A stretch of 46,628 nt of DNA, taken from contig CAJMMS010000009.1 of NCBI GenBank assembly GCA_905214675.1, positions 1 through 46,628 on the forward strand. The letters are read 5' to 3'. The notes beneath the pieces were generated by a model that saw nothing but the letters and a program-made list of their open reading frames with translations, was not told where the DNA came from and did not search any database. Every line of letters starts with the position of its first letter. The first letter of the stretch is position 1. This document shows, piece by piece, positions 16,526 to 23,679 of this stretch. Origin of the DNA: an uncultured bacterium (lineage in GTDB: Bacteria > Bacillota > Clostridia > Lachnospirales > Lachnospiraceae). A program made the position numbers and the translations under genes.

Positions 16526-16554
16526 AGTATATGAAACACAGTCTGTATTTATGC
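16526..16554 (-). promoter_or_regulatory. Sigma-E-like promoter for yabPQ
   Basis: GCATAAA (16548-16554), 14 bases and CATATACT (16526-16533) resemble the sigma-E pattern (ATA at -35 and CATACAnT at -10, 7 of 8 bases). The predicted start near 16519 leaves a ~20-base leader to the yabP ATG. The yabP operon is sigma-E controlled in Bacillus. Confidence 0.45.
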
Positions 16555-16579
16555 CAGGATGCACACAGTCTCCTGTTCT

Positions 16580-16819
16580 CTACAGATATTTGTAGAGTTC
16601 TGCCGCATTATCTTTTTTTACTGTCTCCTGTACATCCAGTACTTCTACTTTTACTGCTTTTGTTCCAAACTGGATTTCGATCACATCTCCGGCTTTTACT
16701 GCTGCGGATGCCTTTGCCGTCTTTCCATTGATCAGGACTCTGCCCGCATCACATGCCTCATTTGCCACAGTACGCCGCTTGATCAGTCTGGAAACCTTTA
16801 AAAACTTGTCCAGTCTCAT
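16580..16819 (-). CDS. rqcP: S4-domain RNA-binding protein RqcP (YabO)
   Basis: Small S4 protein of 79 aa with the canonical MRLDKFLKVSRLIKRRTVA helix pair and RVLINGKTAKASAAVKAGDVI. RqcP binds the P-site tRNA on stalled 50S subunits and works with RqcH in adding C-terminal alanine tails during ribosome quality control. The length and the position between mazG/hup and yabP match Bacillus YabO. It is a housekeeping gene inside a block of sporulation genes, and is preceded by the hup terminator and a structured ~90-nt leader. Confidence 0.92.
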   Translation of the reverse strand: MRLDKFLKVSRLIKRRTVANEACDAGRVLINGKTAKASAAVKAGDVIEIQFGTKAVKVEVLDVQETVKKDNAAELYKYL

Positions 16820-16856
16820 ATTGTTTTGTTCCTTTCCTCTGCAATCCGCCGGAGGC

Positions 16857-16944
16857 TATATCAGATGGGAGATTGAATCCCTCCACTGATACAAGCTTGT
16901 TGCTCGCCGCCTACAGAGGCAGGAGTCATCTCACATCTGATATA
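16857..16944 (-). ncRNA. Structured leader element between hup and rqcP
   Basis: A perfect 11-bp stem, TATATCAGATG (16857-16867) with CATCTGATATA (16934-16944), closes 66 bases. Inside, GAGA/TCTC extends the stem, CTCC/GGAG forms a second helix, GCCT-CTGT-AGGC makes a hairpin and ACAAGCTTGT is self-complementary. It starts a few bases after the hup terminator and ends about 38 bases before the rqcP ATG. It matches no RNA family I recognise. It may be a leader regulator of rqcP or a small RNA. Confidence 0.5.
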
Positions 16945-16974
16945 CAAAAACTGCCGCAGAATCTTCCACGGCAG
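16945..16974 (-). terminator. Intrinsic terminator after hup
   Basis: CTGCCG-tggaagattctg-CGGCAG (16951-16974) followed by TTTTTG on the minus strand, 20 bases past the hup stop. Confidence 0.8.
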
Positions 16975-16994
16975 CCATTTTCCGACTATATCTC

Positions 16995-17270
16995 TTAGTT
17001 GTTGATCATATCCTTCAGTGCTTTTCCAGCTTTGAACTTCGGAGCTTTGGAAGCTGCGATCGTCATCGGCTCACCACTCTGAGGATTTCTTCCTTCTCTT
17101 GCTGCTCTTTCAGATACTTCAAAAGTACCAAATCCTACTAACTGTACTTTTTCACCTTTTTTCAGTTCATCTGCAACGATATCTGTGAAAGCTTTCAGTG
17201 CCTTTTCTGCATCTTTTTTAGATAATTCTGTCTGTTCAGCGATTGCTGCTACTAATTCTGTCTTATTCAT
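16995..17270 (-). CDS. hup: HU family DNA-binding protein
   Basis: Nucleoid protein of 91 aa. MNKTELVAAIAEQTELSKKDAEKAL, given here only to mark the helical N-terminal half (residues 1-25), is followed by the conserved VQLVGFGTFEVSERAAREGRNP with the DNA-intercalating Pro of the beta arm, then KFKAGKALKDMIN. It bends and packs DNA as a dimer. I start it at 17270, eight bases after AGGAGG; an ATG six bases earlier is too close to the RBS. It has its own strong promoter and terminator, so it is a single-gene unit within the mazG-yabP block, with a ~140-nt structured leader. Confidence 0.95.
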   Translation of the reverse strand: MNKTELVAAIAEQTELSKKDAEKALKAFTDIVADELKKGEKVQLVGFGTFEVSERAAREGRNPQSGEPMTIAASKAPKFKAGKALKDMINN

Positions 17271-17348
17271 GGACATTTCCTCCTGTGATTCCTTTTTTAA
17301 TTCTCAACCTGCAGGCCTGCCTCCTGGCAGTTCCTTCCTGTACTATGG

Positions 17349-17420
17349 CATAGACAAGGCTGCGGCATTCTGTGCGTTCGTTCTGAACCCTCTCAGAATA
17401 CAACAGCCTTGTTGGCTATG
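17349..17420 (-). ncRNA. Hairpin-rich 5' leader of hup
   Basis: The hup transcript would start at about 17418 and fold at once: CATAG/CTATG (17416-17420 with 17349-17353) and ACAAGGCTG/CAGCCTTGT (17404-17412 with 17354-17362) form an outer stem with a small bulge. ATTCTG/CAGAAT and GTTC/GAAC stack inside. A further CTGCC-agga-GGCAG hairpin lies nearer the gene. No U tract follows, so this is not the mazG terminator. It may stabilise or regulate HU mRNA. Confidence 0.5.
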
Positions 17421-17421
17421 T

Positions 17422-17931
17422 TTATTTATAATCGCTATCCCTATATTTGTCAAGGGATTTCTGTAAATGTTGTATCATCTGCTGTGTTGCCAAATAAACT
17501 GCTCTTTTCTGAGCTTTTTTCTTAGCTTCTGTCATACCGGATTTTTCCAGTTGCTTGATATCACTCCAGGTATCAGCATGTCCACCTAAAAGTTCGTAGC
17601 TTTCTTCCCCGAAAACATGCGGATGACGGCGGATCATCTTCTCGCTGACATTCTGCAGCACATCATCGATCGTAAAAAGACCTTCTTCTGCTGCGATCTG
17701 GCTTTGCATCACGACCTGAAAAAACATATCACCAAGCTCTTCGCAGAGATTGGACGCATCCTTTGTCTGCTCATAAAGATCGATCGCTGCCAGTGCCTCT
17801 GCCGTCTCCGATACCATATAAGGCTTCAGACTTTCATGCGTCTGGGCAAGATCCCATGGACAGCCACCTTCCTTTTTTCGCAACGCTGACACAATCTGAC
17901 AGAAATCCTCAAAACCATATGTTTCTGTCAT
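17422..17931 (-). CDS. mazG: MazG-family nucleotide pyrophosphohydrolase
   Basis: Hydrolyses NTPs or dNTPs to monophosphates, a house-cleaning role. A single MazG domain is visible, with CPWDLAQTHESLKPY (24-38), SETAEALAAID and the metal-binding EELGDMFFQV (63-72), then RRHPHVFGE. At 169 aa it corresponds to one half of the two-domain E. coli or Bacillus proteins (YabN), without the N-terminal methylase-like domain. It follows pgm by one base, so the two are in one transcript. Its 3' end contains the hup promoter. Confidence 0.9.
   Translation of the reverse strand: MTETYGFEDFCQIVSALRKKEGGCPWDLAQTHESLKPYMVSETAEALAAIDLYEQTKDASNLCEELGDMFFQVVMQSQIAAEEGLFTIDDVLQNVSEKMIRRHPHVFGEESYELLGGHADTWSDIKQLEKSGMTEAKKKAQKRAVYLATQQMIQHLQKSLDKYRDSDYK
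17425..17453 (-). promoter_or_regulatory. hup promoter inside the end of mazG
   Basis: TTGACA (17448-17453), a 17-base spacer and TATAAA (17425-17430). The promoter overlaps the last codons of mazG, and the -10 ends at the mazG stop codon. It is near-consensus, as expected for an abundant nucleoid protein. Confidence 0.85.
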
Positions 17932-17932
17932 T

Positions 17933-19666
17933 TTAGAGCATTTCCTGGATCATTGCTACAACCTGTTTGCCAAATGCTGCTGATTTCTCATCTGCATCTT
18001 CCAGAGAATTTCCTTTTACGCCATAGTAGAATTTTACTTTTGGCTCAGTTCCGGACGGTCTTACACACAGCCATGCATCATCACTTAAATCATAATACAG
18101 AACATTTGAGGATGGAAGGCCTGTCTTTGTCACTTCACCTGTTTCCAGATTCTTGATCGTATCTTTCTTGTAATCTCTTGCAGAAAGCACTTTGTAACCT
18201 GCAATTTCTGATGGTGTCTCGTTTCTGAGTGTCTCCAGGATTTCCTGGATCTTCTGCAGTCCTTCGATACCTTTCAGTGTGATTGCCTGGATATCATCTT
18301 TGTAGTAGCCATATTTCTCATACATATCGATCATGGCATCCCAAAGTGTCTTACCCTGTGTCTTATAATAAGCTGCTGCTTCGCACAGAGCCATCGTTGC
18401 AACGATCGCATCTTTATCTCTTGCATGAGTTCCGATCAGACAGCCATAACTTTCCTCAAATCCGAAGAGATACTGACCCTTGCCGCTCTGTTCAAAACCA
18501 AGAATCTGCTGTCCGATATACTTGAATCCAGTCAGGACTTCAATAAAACGCAGTCCATAAGATTTTGCGATCGTTCCTGCCATGTTTGTAGTAACGATCG
18601 TGCTGACAACGGCTCCATCTTCCGGAAGGCTGCCATTTGCTGCCTTTTTCTGGCTCAGTTCATATTCTTCCAGCAGACATCCGGACATATTTCCTGTCAG
18701 AGTATGGTATACACCATCTTTGTCTTTGACACGTACACCAAGGCGGTCTGCATCCGGATCGGTTGCCAGAACCAGATCTGCATCGATCTCTTTTGCAAGT
18801 TTCAGTCCCAGTTCGAAAGCTTCTTCTGCTTCCGGATTCGGATAACTTACCGTCGGGAAATTGCCGTCTGGCAGTTCCTGCTCTTTTACTACATATACAT
18901 GTTCAAAACCAAGCTCTTTTAAGACACGTCTCGCCGGAATGTTTCCGGTACCGTGCAGTGGTGTGTAAACGATCTTGAGATCTTTGCTGACTTCGCGGAT
19001 AGAATCCCAGTGGATCACCTGGCTCTTCAGTGCTTCGATATATGGATCATCAATATTCGCACCAATCACTTCGTAAAGTCCTGCTGCTACTGCTGCATCT
19101 TTGTCCATTGTTTTTACGGTTGCATAGTCGGTAACTGCCTTTACTTCAGCCATGATACCTGTATCATGAGGCGGTGTGATCTGCGCACCATCCTCCCAGT
19201 ATACTTTGTAGCCATTGTATTCCGGTGGATTATGACTTGCTGTGATGTTGATACCTGCGGTACATTTGAGTGTACGCACAGCAAATGAAAGCTCCGGAGT
19301 CGGTCTCAGTGACTCAAACACATAAGCCTTGATGCCATTAGCAGCCAGACACAGTGCTGCTTCATCTGCAAATTCCGGTGACATATGTCTGGAATCGTAA
19401 GCGATTGCCACGCCTTTATCCTGTGCTCCCACAGATTTGATATAATTGGCAAGTCCCTGTGTAGCCTTACGCACGGTATAGACATTCATACGGTTTGTAC
19501 CTGCACCGATAATACCTCTCAGTCCTGCAGTACCAAACTCAAGATCTGCATAAAAGCGTTCTTTGATTTCTTTTTCGTCTCCCTCAATTGCTCGCAGTTC
19601 TTCCTTTGTAGCCTCGTCAAAGTATGGATTTGCGAGCCACTCTTCATAGACCTTTTTATAATCCAT
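17933..19666 (-). CDS. pgcA: Alpha-phosphoglucomutase / phosphomannomutase
   Basis: Interconverts glucose-1-phosphate and glucose-6-phosphate (possibly also mannose phosphates), linking glycogen and wall precursors with glycolysis. The catalytic phosphoserine is S144 in TASHNPPEYNGYK. The Mg loop DPDADRLG lies near residue 300, the sugar-binding GFEESYG near 405, and the phosphate-binding RPSGTEPK near 535. The length of 577 aa fits the Bacillus PgcA type. The RBS is GGAGG before ATG, with a promoter at 19704-19732. It is followed by mazG. Confidence 0.95.
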   Translation of the reverse strand: MDYKKVYEEWLANPYFDEATKEELRAIEGDEKEIKERFYADLEFGTAGLRGIIGAGTNRMNVYTVRKATQGLANYIKSVGAQDKGVAIAYDSRHMSPEFADEAALCLAANGIKAYVFESLRPTPELSFAVRTLKCTAGINITASHNPPEYNGYKVYWEDGAQITPPHDTGIMAEVKAVTDYATVKTMDKDAAVAAGLYEVIGANIDDPYIEALKSQVIHWDSIREVSKDLKIVYTPLHGTGNIPARRVLKELGFEHVYVVKEQELPDGNFPTVSYPNPEAEEAFELGLKLAKEIDADLVLATDPDADRLGVRVKDKDGVYHTLTGNMSGCLLEEYELSQKKAANGSLPEDGAVVSTIVTTNMAGTIAKSYGLRFIEVLTGFKYIGQQILGFEQSGKGQYLFGFEESYGCLIGTHARDKDAIVATMALCEAAAYYKTQGKTLWDAMIDMYEKYGYYKDDIQAITLKGIEGLQKIQEILETLRNETPSEIAGYKVLSARDYKKDTIKNLETGEVTKTGLPSSNVLYYDLSDDAWLCVRPSGTEPKVKFYYGVKGNSLEDADEKSAAFGKQVVAMIQEML

Positions 19667-19703
19667 TATGCTACCTCCATTAAAATATTCAATAGATGGC
19701 TTT

Positions 19704-19732
19704 ATTATATAATAAAAAGGTCCAAAAGAAAA
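19704..19732 (-). promoter_or_regulatory. Promoter for pgcA-mazG
   Basis: A perfect TATAAT (19704-19709), a 17-base spacer and a weak -35 TTTTCT (19727-19732), directly after the CotS-type gene stop. Confidence 0.55.
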
Positions 19733-19735
19733 CCT

Positions 19736-20764
19736 TTAATGCAGAAACTTTACAAATTCTCTGCGTTTTTTTTCCTGCATGTCGAGCATTTCCAGTTTTT
19801 GAAGGCTTTTTTCTGGTATCCATGCCTTGCGACTGTTGAAATAATGGTTTGCAAGTTTCCAGAATTTTTCCGGATATGCCAGCCTTATACAGAAATCTTC
19901 AAATTCTGCATCCCCAAGCGGCCGCACCTGCTGGTAGGCATGCAGCATTTCCATGCCAAGCTTCCGGTTCCAGGACTGTTTCTCCATAATCTTACGGAAA
20001 AACTGATAAAAGTCCACCATCTGTATATCAAAACAGCATCTTGCAAAATTAACCGCTACCGCACCTTCCTGGTCAAAAAACAGGTTATGCTGGCTGTAAT
20101 CCCCATGACAGATGCGCCTTTCACGTATACTCTGACGGTAAAGTGCTGCTGCCCGGCTTTCCTGCACCCAGTGTGATACCTCTTCTGCCTGCGCCATAAA
20201 CGGATCATACAATTCCAGAAAACGCTGCTCAAATGCTGTTTTCTTTTTACGTGTCCGTATGAAATTCCGCACCTTTTTCAGTTCTCTTGTATGCCTTGCA
20301 ATTTCCTCCGTCAATGGCTCGCCATTATATTCTAAATCTTTCCTTATCACTTTTTCTTCTTTTTCCGCAATCTGCGCCGCCTCTGTCTGAAATTGCGCCA
20401 CCGGAAAGCATAATATCTGATGAAGTTTTGCCAGATAACGGACTGCTTCCAAAACATCCTCCTGGCTTTTGGTATCGCACTCCCGCCCGAAAAACCATTT
20501 TTTTACTACATAGCCATTCTGATAACGGTCAAAAGAAACCAGATTTCCCTCCTGATTTTCCAGGATAACATCTGCACGCATCCCCTGTTCTTCCAGAAAA
20601 CAAAGTACGCGTTTCTGAAAAAACAGCCGCTCCTGCGAACCGTAAAATTCCGTCACCTGCACAAGCCCTTTATCCGTATCACAAAGAAAGGAGCCGCGTC
20701 CCCGCCTGGTACTTTGTACCTGCAGATCGTACTGCTCCAATATCACCAGATCTTTTTCATTCAC
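19736..20764 (-). CDS. CotS-family spore coat kinase-like protein
   Basis: A 342-aa protein of the CotS/YutH/aminoglycoside-phosphotransferase-like fold. The catalytic-loop signature ICHGDYSQHNLFFD lies near residues 218-231, and an N-lobe with VVKKWFFGREC near 84-94 precedes it. The DFG-like Mg site appears as NFARCCFDIQMVDFYQFFRK. CotS proteins sit in the spore coat, and some act as small-molecule or protein kinases. The start is GTG with GGGGGG six bases ahead, as no in-frame ATG is near. It follows the CCA-adding gene and precedes pgcA. The pairing with sporulation is by family, not by a visible sigma-K promoter. Confidence 0.8.
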   Translation of the reverse strand: MNEKDLVILEQYDLQVQSTRRGRGSFLCDTDKGLVQVTEFYGSQERLFFQKRVLCFLEEQGMRADVILENQEGNLVSFDRYQNGYVVKKWFFGRECDTKSQEDVLEAVRYLAKLHQILCFPVAQFQTEAAQIAEKEEKVIRKDLEYNGEPLTEEIARHTRELKKVRNFIRTRKKKTAFEQRFLELYDPFMAQAEEVSHWVQESRAAALYRQSIRERRICHGDYSQHNLFFDQEGAVAVNFARCCFDIQMVDFYQFFRKIMEKQSWNRKLGMEMLHAYQQVRPLGDAEFEDFCIRLAYPEKFWKLANHYFNSRKAWIPEKSLQKLEMLDMQEKKRREFVKFLH

Positions 20765-20852
20765 TCCAATCCCCCCACATTCTTATTCTTCTCTATCCTA
20801 TGAAATGTGAAAGGTAAATATACTGGAAGTTCTTCCTGGATAGCAGCCGGTT

Positions 20853-22193
20853 TTATTTCATCGCTTCGCGCAGTTTTCTGCTTTCATCCATCAGCCAGTT
20901 TTTTTCATTTCGTTCCGGTTCTTCCAGTACCAGTTCCAGCAGCCGTGCAAGGATTTCGCCCATTTCTTTTCCCGGTTTCATACCATCTGCGATCAGATCT
21001 CTTCCGCTGACTTTCAGATCTTTGATGCAAAGGCACTGTTTTTTTTTCAGAATATCCTGATACAACGCAGTCAGTTCTTTCAGATATTCTTTTTTCTGAG
21101 GCTGCCATTTCGGAGACTGTGCCAGCGTATCTGCCATCTTCAGTTTCAGAATTTCTGCAAATGCATCTGCCCCGACTCTGCTTACTGCCCTGCGGACCGA
21201 TTTCTCTGTTAATTCCGGACGCACATCGTGATAACGTACATAGACTTTGACTTTGCTGATCGTATCATTATCAAATTTCAGGCGGTGCAGAATTTTATCA
21301 GCCAGTTCTGCACTGACCTTTGCATGGCCATGGAAATGATCGATGCCATCCGCATCCGTTGTGTGTGTCTGCGGTTTCCCAAAATCATGAAACAAAGCAG
21401 AAAGGCGCAGCGTCTTTTCTGCCTGGATCTGCTTTAATGCCTCCAGCGTATGTTCCCCGACATTGTAACAATGATGTGGATTATTCTGCGGTGTTTCCAT
21501 AGTGCGGTCAAATTCCGGCAGGATCACTGATGTAATGCCATATTCCCATGCATATCTCAGATAATCCGGATGAGGAGAAACCAGCAGCTTTACAAGTTCT
21601 GCCTGGATACGTTCAGCACTGATCTTTGCAAGTGTTCCTGCCAGTTCTTTCGCTGCCGCTGCCGTATCCTGATCCACTGTAAATCCAAGCTGTGCAGAAA
21701 AGCGTACCGCACGCATAATACGAAGTGCATCTTCCCCAAAACGCTCTGCAGATTCTCCTACACAGCGTATCACTTTATTTTCAATATCTGCCCTGCCGCC
21801 AAAAATATCTACTAATCCTTCCCGATCGTTGTATGCCATTGCATTGATCGTAAAATCACGACGGCGCAGATCCTCTTCCAGGCTTGCCGTAAATGTCACT
21901 TCTTTTGGATGCCGCCCATCCTCGTATTCGCCATCTACCCGGTACGTAGTCACTTCGTAGCCTTCTTTTCCCATCAGAACCGTTACCGTTCCATGCTGGA
22001 TACCGGTATCTACGGTTCGAAGGAACAGATTTTTTACCTGCTGCGGCGATGCAGATGTCGTGATATCCCAGTCATTTGGCATGCGTCCAAGAATAGAGTC
22101 ACGCACACAGCCTCCCACCGCATAGCCTTCATATCCATTCTGTTCCAGTGTTTCTATAATCTTCTTCACATCATCTGGAAGTACAATCTTCAT
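20853..22193 (-). CDS. cca: CCA tRNA nucleotidyltransferase
   Basis: Adds the 3' CCA to tRNAs without a template. The class II polymerase core has GGCVRD at 27-32, the metal-binding DWD at 41-43 and RRDFTINAMA at 111-120. A C-terminal HD domain (LFHDFGK, 268-274) suggests phosphohydrolase activity as in the E. coli enzyme. The length of 446 aa is typical for HD-containing forms. It is needed here because the tRNA-Gly in this window has no encoded CCA. The RBS is GGGGAGAG before ATG. It lies 63 bases after uppP and may be co-transcribed with it. Confidence 0.95.
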   Translation of the reverse strand: MKIVLPDDVKKIIETLEQNGYEGYAVGGCVRDSILGRMPNDWDITTSASPQQVKNLFLRTVDTGIQHGTVTVLMGKEGYEVTTYRVDGEYEDGRHPKEVTFTASLEEDLRRRDFTINAMAYNDREGLVDIFGGRADIENKVIRCVGESAERFGEDALRIMRAVRFSAQLGFTVDQDTAAAAKELAGTLAKISAERIQAELVKLLVSPHPDYLRYAWEYGITSVILPEFDRTMETPQNNPHHCYNVGEHTLEALKQIQAEKTLRLSALFHDFGKPQTHTTDADGIDHFHGHAKVSAELADKILHRLKFDNDTISKVKVYVRYHDVRPELTEKSVRRAVSRVGADAFAEILKLKMADTLAQSPKWQPQKKEYLKELTALYQDILKKKQCLCIKDLKVSGRDLIADGMKPGKEMGEILARLLELVLEEPERNEKNWLMDESRKLREAMK

Positions 22194-22256
22194 AAGCGTA
22201 TCTCTCCCCTCATCAAATCTTCCATGGCTGTCAAAACATGCTCCGCCAACTTCCTG

Positions 22257-23078
22257 TCATCGCAATGTAAAAAAGAGAATGACAAGAATACCCAGCACAA
22301 TGCGATACCAGCCAAATATTTTAAAGTTATGTTTTCTTATATAATTCATCAAAAACTTAATGACCAGAACGGACACAACAAACGATACTGCCATGCCAAC
22401 CAGCAGGATCATTGCTTCCTTCCCAGAAAACGCCAGCCCAAACTTCAGGAGCTTCAAAAGACTCGCTCCTGCCATAACCGGAACTGCAAGAAAAAATGTA
22501 AACTCGGCTGCCGTCGTTCTGGAAAGTCCGATCAGTATCCCGCCAAGAATGGTTGCTCCGGATCTGGATGTACCAGGAAAAACAGCAGCGATCAGTTGAA
22601 AAACACCGATCAGCATTGCATCTCTATAAGTAATCTGGGCAATCTCTGTCACTCTCGGCTGTTTATCCTGATTGCGGTTTTCAATCACAAGAAACAGAAT
22701 ACCAAAAATAATCAGTGCTGCCGCTACCGTCTGATAGTTATAAAACAGTTCATTGATCTTATCATCAAACAAAATTCCGATAATAGCTGCCGGAATACAG
22801 GCAGCTATGACCTTAAACCACATAGAAAATACATCTTTTTTTATAAAATGTTCTTTCCTGTTCGAGGAAAACGGAAACAATCGCTCCCAGTAAAGCATTA
22901 CAACCGCCAAAATCGCTCCCAACTGGATCACAACCAGAAATACTTCCAGAAACTCTCTGGAAACATTCAGTCTGATCAGTTCATCCAGAAGGATCATATG
23001 TCCGGTACTGCTGACTGGAAGCCACTCTGTAATTCCTTCTACAATTCCAAACAAGATTGCTTTTAACATTTCTGACAT
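22257..23078 (-). CDS. uppP: Undecaprenyl-diphosphatase UppP (BacA)
   Basis: Integral membrane phosphatase that recycles undecaprenyl pyrophosphate to the lipid carrier for peptidoglycan and confers bacitracin tolerance when abundant. The signature EGITEWLPVSSTGHMIL lies at residues 14-30 and PGTSRSGATI about two-thirds along. About eight membrane spans and a length of 273 aa fit the family. I start it at 23078, with AAAGGA upstream; a longer reading to 23249 would run through the promoter and carries no UppP sequence. It is transcribed divergently from csp. Confidence 0.96.
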   Translation of the reverse strand: MSEMLKAILFGIVEGITEWLPVSSTGHMILLDELIRLNVSREFLEVFLVVIQLGAILAVVMLYWERLFPFSSNRKEHFIKKDVFSMWFKVIAACIPAAIIGILFDDKINELFYNYQTVAAALIIFGILFLVIENRNQDKQPRVTEIAQITYRDAMLIGVFQLIAAVFPGTSRSGATILGGILIGLSRTTAAEFTFFLAVPVMAGASLLKLLKFGLAFSGKEAMILLVGMAVSFVVSVLVIKFLMNYIRKHNFKIFGWYRIVLGILVILFFTLR

Positions 23079-23143
23079 AAACTTATTCCTTTCTGCCCTG
23101 TTTTTTAACTTGTTCTGACACCGTATCACAACGGAACAGTAAC

Positions 23144-23172
23144 AGTATAACCGATATGCAGGGGCAAAACAA
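23144..23172 (-). promoter_or_regulatory. Promoter for uppP
   Basis: TTGTTT (23167-23172), a 17-base spacer and TATACT (23144-23149) on the minus strand. It lies next to the divergent csp promoter. Confidence 0.6.
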
Positions 23173-23184
23173 CTCACAATTCTC

Positions 23185-23213
23185 TTGACATTTACAGAAG
23201 TTAAATCTATAAT
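23185..23213 (+). promoter_or_regulatory. Consensus promoter for csp
   Basis: TTGACA (23185-23190), 17 bases, TATAAT (23208-23213): a perfect sigma-A consensus. The start is near 23220, which leaves a leader of about 130 nt. Confidence 0.92.
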
Positions 23214-23246
23214 AACCGTTGAGGGATTTATTGGATGAAAGTAATT

Positions 23247-23323
23247 CACTAGTTATTAGAGATTATACTCACCCCTATATAATCTGTAATAACTGGTGGA
23301 TTTTTTTAACTCAAAAAATCCAC
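23247..23323 (+). ncRNA. Two-hairpin cold-shock leader of csp
   Basis: Stem 1 pairs 23247-23267 with 23278-23298 (about 21 bp, one G/G mismatch at 23259/23286, one G-U pair) around loop CTCACCCCTA. Stem 2 pairs GTGGATTTTTT (23296-23306) with AAAAAATCCAC (23313-23323). Both use GTG at 23296-23298, so they cannot both be complete. The RBS GGAGG at 23341 follows. This could act as a temperature-sensitive switch, as in other csp leaders. Confidence 0.6.
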
Positions 23324-23352
23324 AATTAAATTTTATAAATGGAGGTACCATC

Positions 23353-23553
23353 ATGAACAAAGGTACAGTAAAATGGTTCAACGCTGAAAAAGGTTATGGA
23401 TTTATCACAGGCGAAGACGGAAATGATGTTTTCGTACATTTCTCTGCTATCCAGGGCGAAGGCTTCAAGTCTCTTGACGAAGGTCAGGCAGTAACTTATG
23501 ATTTAACAGAAGGTGCTCGCGGAATGCAGGCTGCTAACGTTGTTAAATGCTAA
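23353..23553 (+). CDS. cspA: Cold-shock domain protein
   Basis: Single-stranded RNA/DNA-binding cold-shock protein of 66 aa with both RNP motifs: KGYGFIT (about 13-19) and DVFVHFSAI (about 25-33). It acts as an RNA chaperone that melts structure at low temperature and also serves in growth. The start at 23353 follows GGAGGTACCATC; a reading from 23296 would lie within the leader hairpins. It is one of only three plus-strand genes here, with its own promoter, a structured leader and a terminator. It may be constitutive (CspB/C-like) rather than strictly cold-induced. Confidence 0.97.
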   Translation: MNKGTVKWFNAEKGYGFITGEDGNDVFVHFSAIQGEGFKSLDEGQAVTYDLTEGARGMQAANVVKC

Positions 23554-23583
23554 TTGATCGGATGAACTGAGATTCTCCACCTG

Positions 23584-23608
23584 AAAAGCTGCCGCTGGCA
23601 GCTTTTTT
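23584..23608 (+). terminator. Terminator after csp
   Basis: AAAAGCTGCC-gct-GGCAGCTTTTTT, a 10-bp stem with a U run, about 30 bases past the csp stop. Confidence 0.9.
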
Positions 23609-23613
23609 GGTGC

Positions 23614-23655
23614 AAAAATACCGCTTTTTATCGTTTGATAAAAGGCGGTATTTTT
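23614..23655. terminator. Bidirectional terminator between csp and nrdD
   Basis: AAAAATACCGC...GCGGTATTTTT with an inner TTTTATC/GATAAAA, T-rich on both strands. It lies 25 bases beyond the nrdD stop on the minus strand. Confidence 0.8.
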
Positions 23656-23679
23656 CACAGATTTTATCGTTCTGTACAA

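Noticed and set aside
21909..23066. 385-codon open frame on the plus strand
   Set aside because: It lies opposite cca and uppP, has no RBS, a Cys/His/Gln-rich composition and no recognisable motif. It is a shadow of the two real genes.
23078..23249. N-terminal extension of UppP
   Set aside because: The extension covers the promoter region, lacks an RBS and has no similarity to the family's N terminus. The ATG at 23078 gives the normal 273-aa protein.
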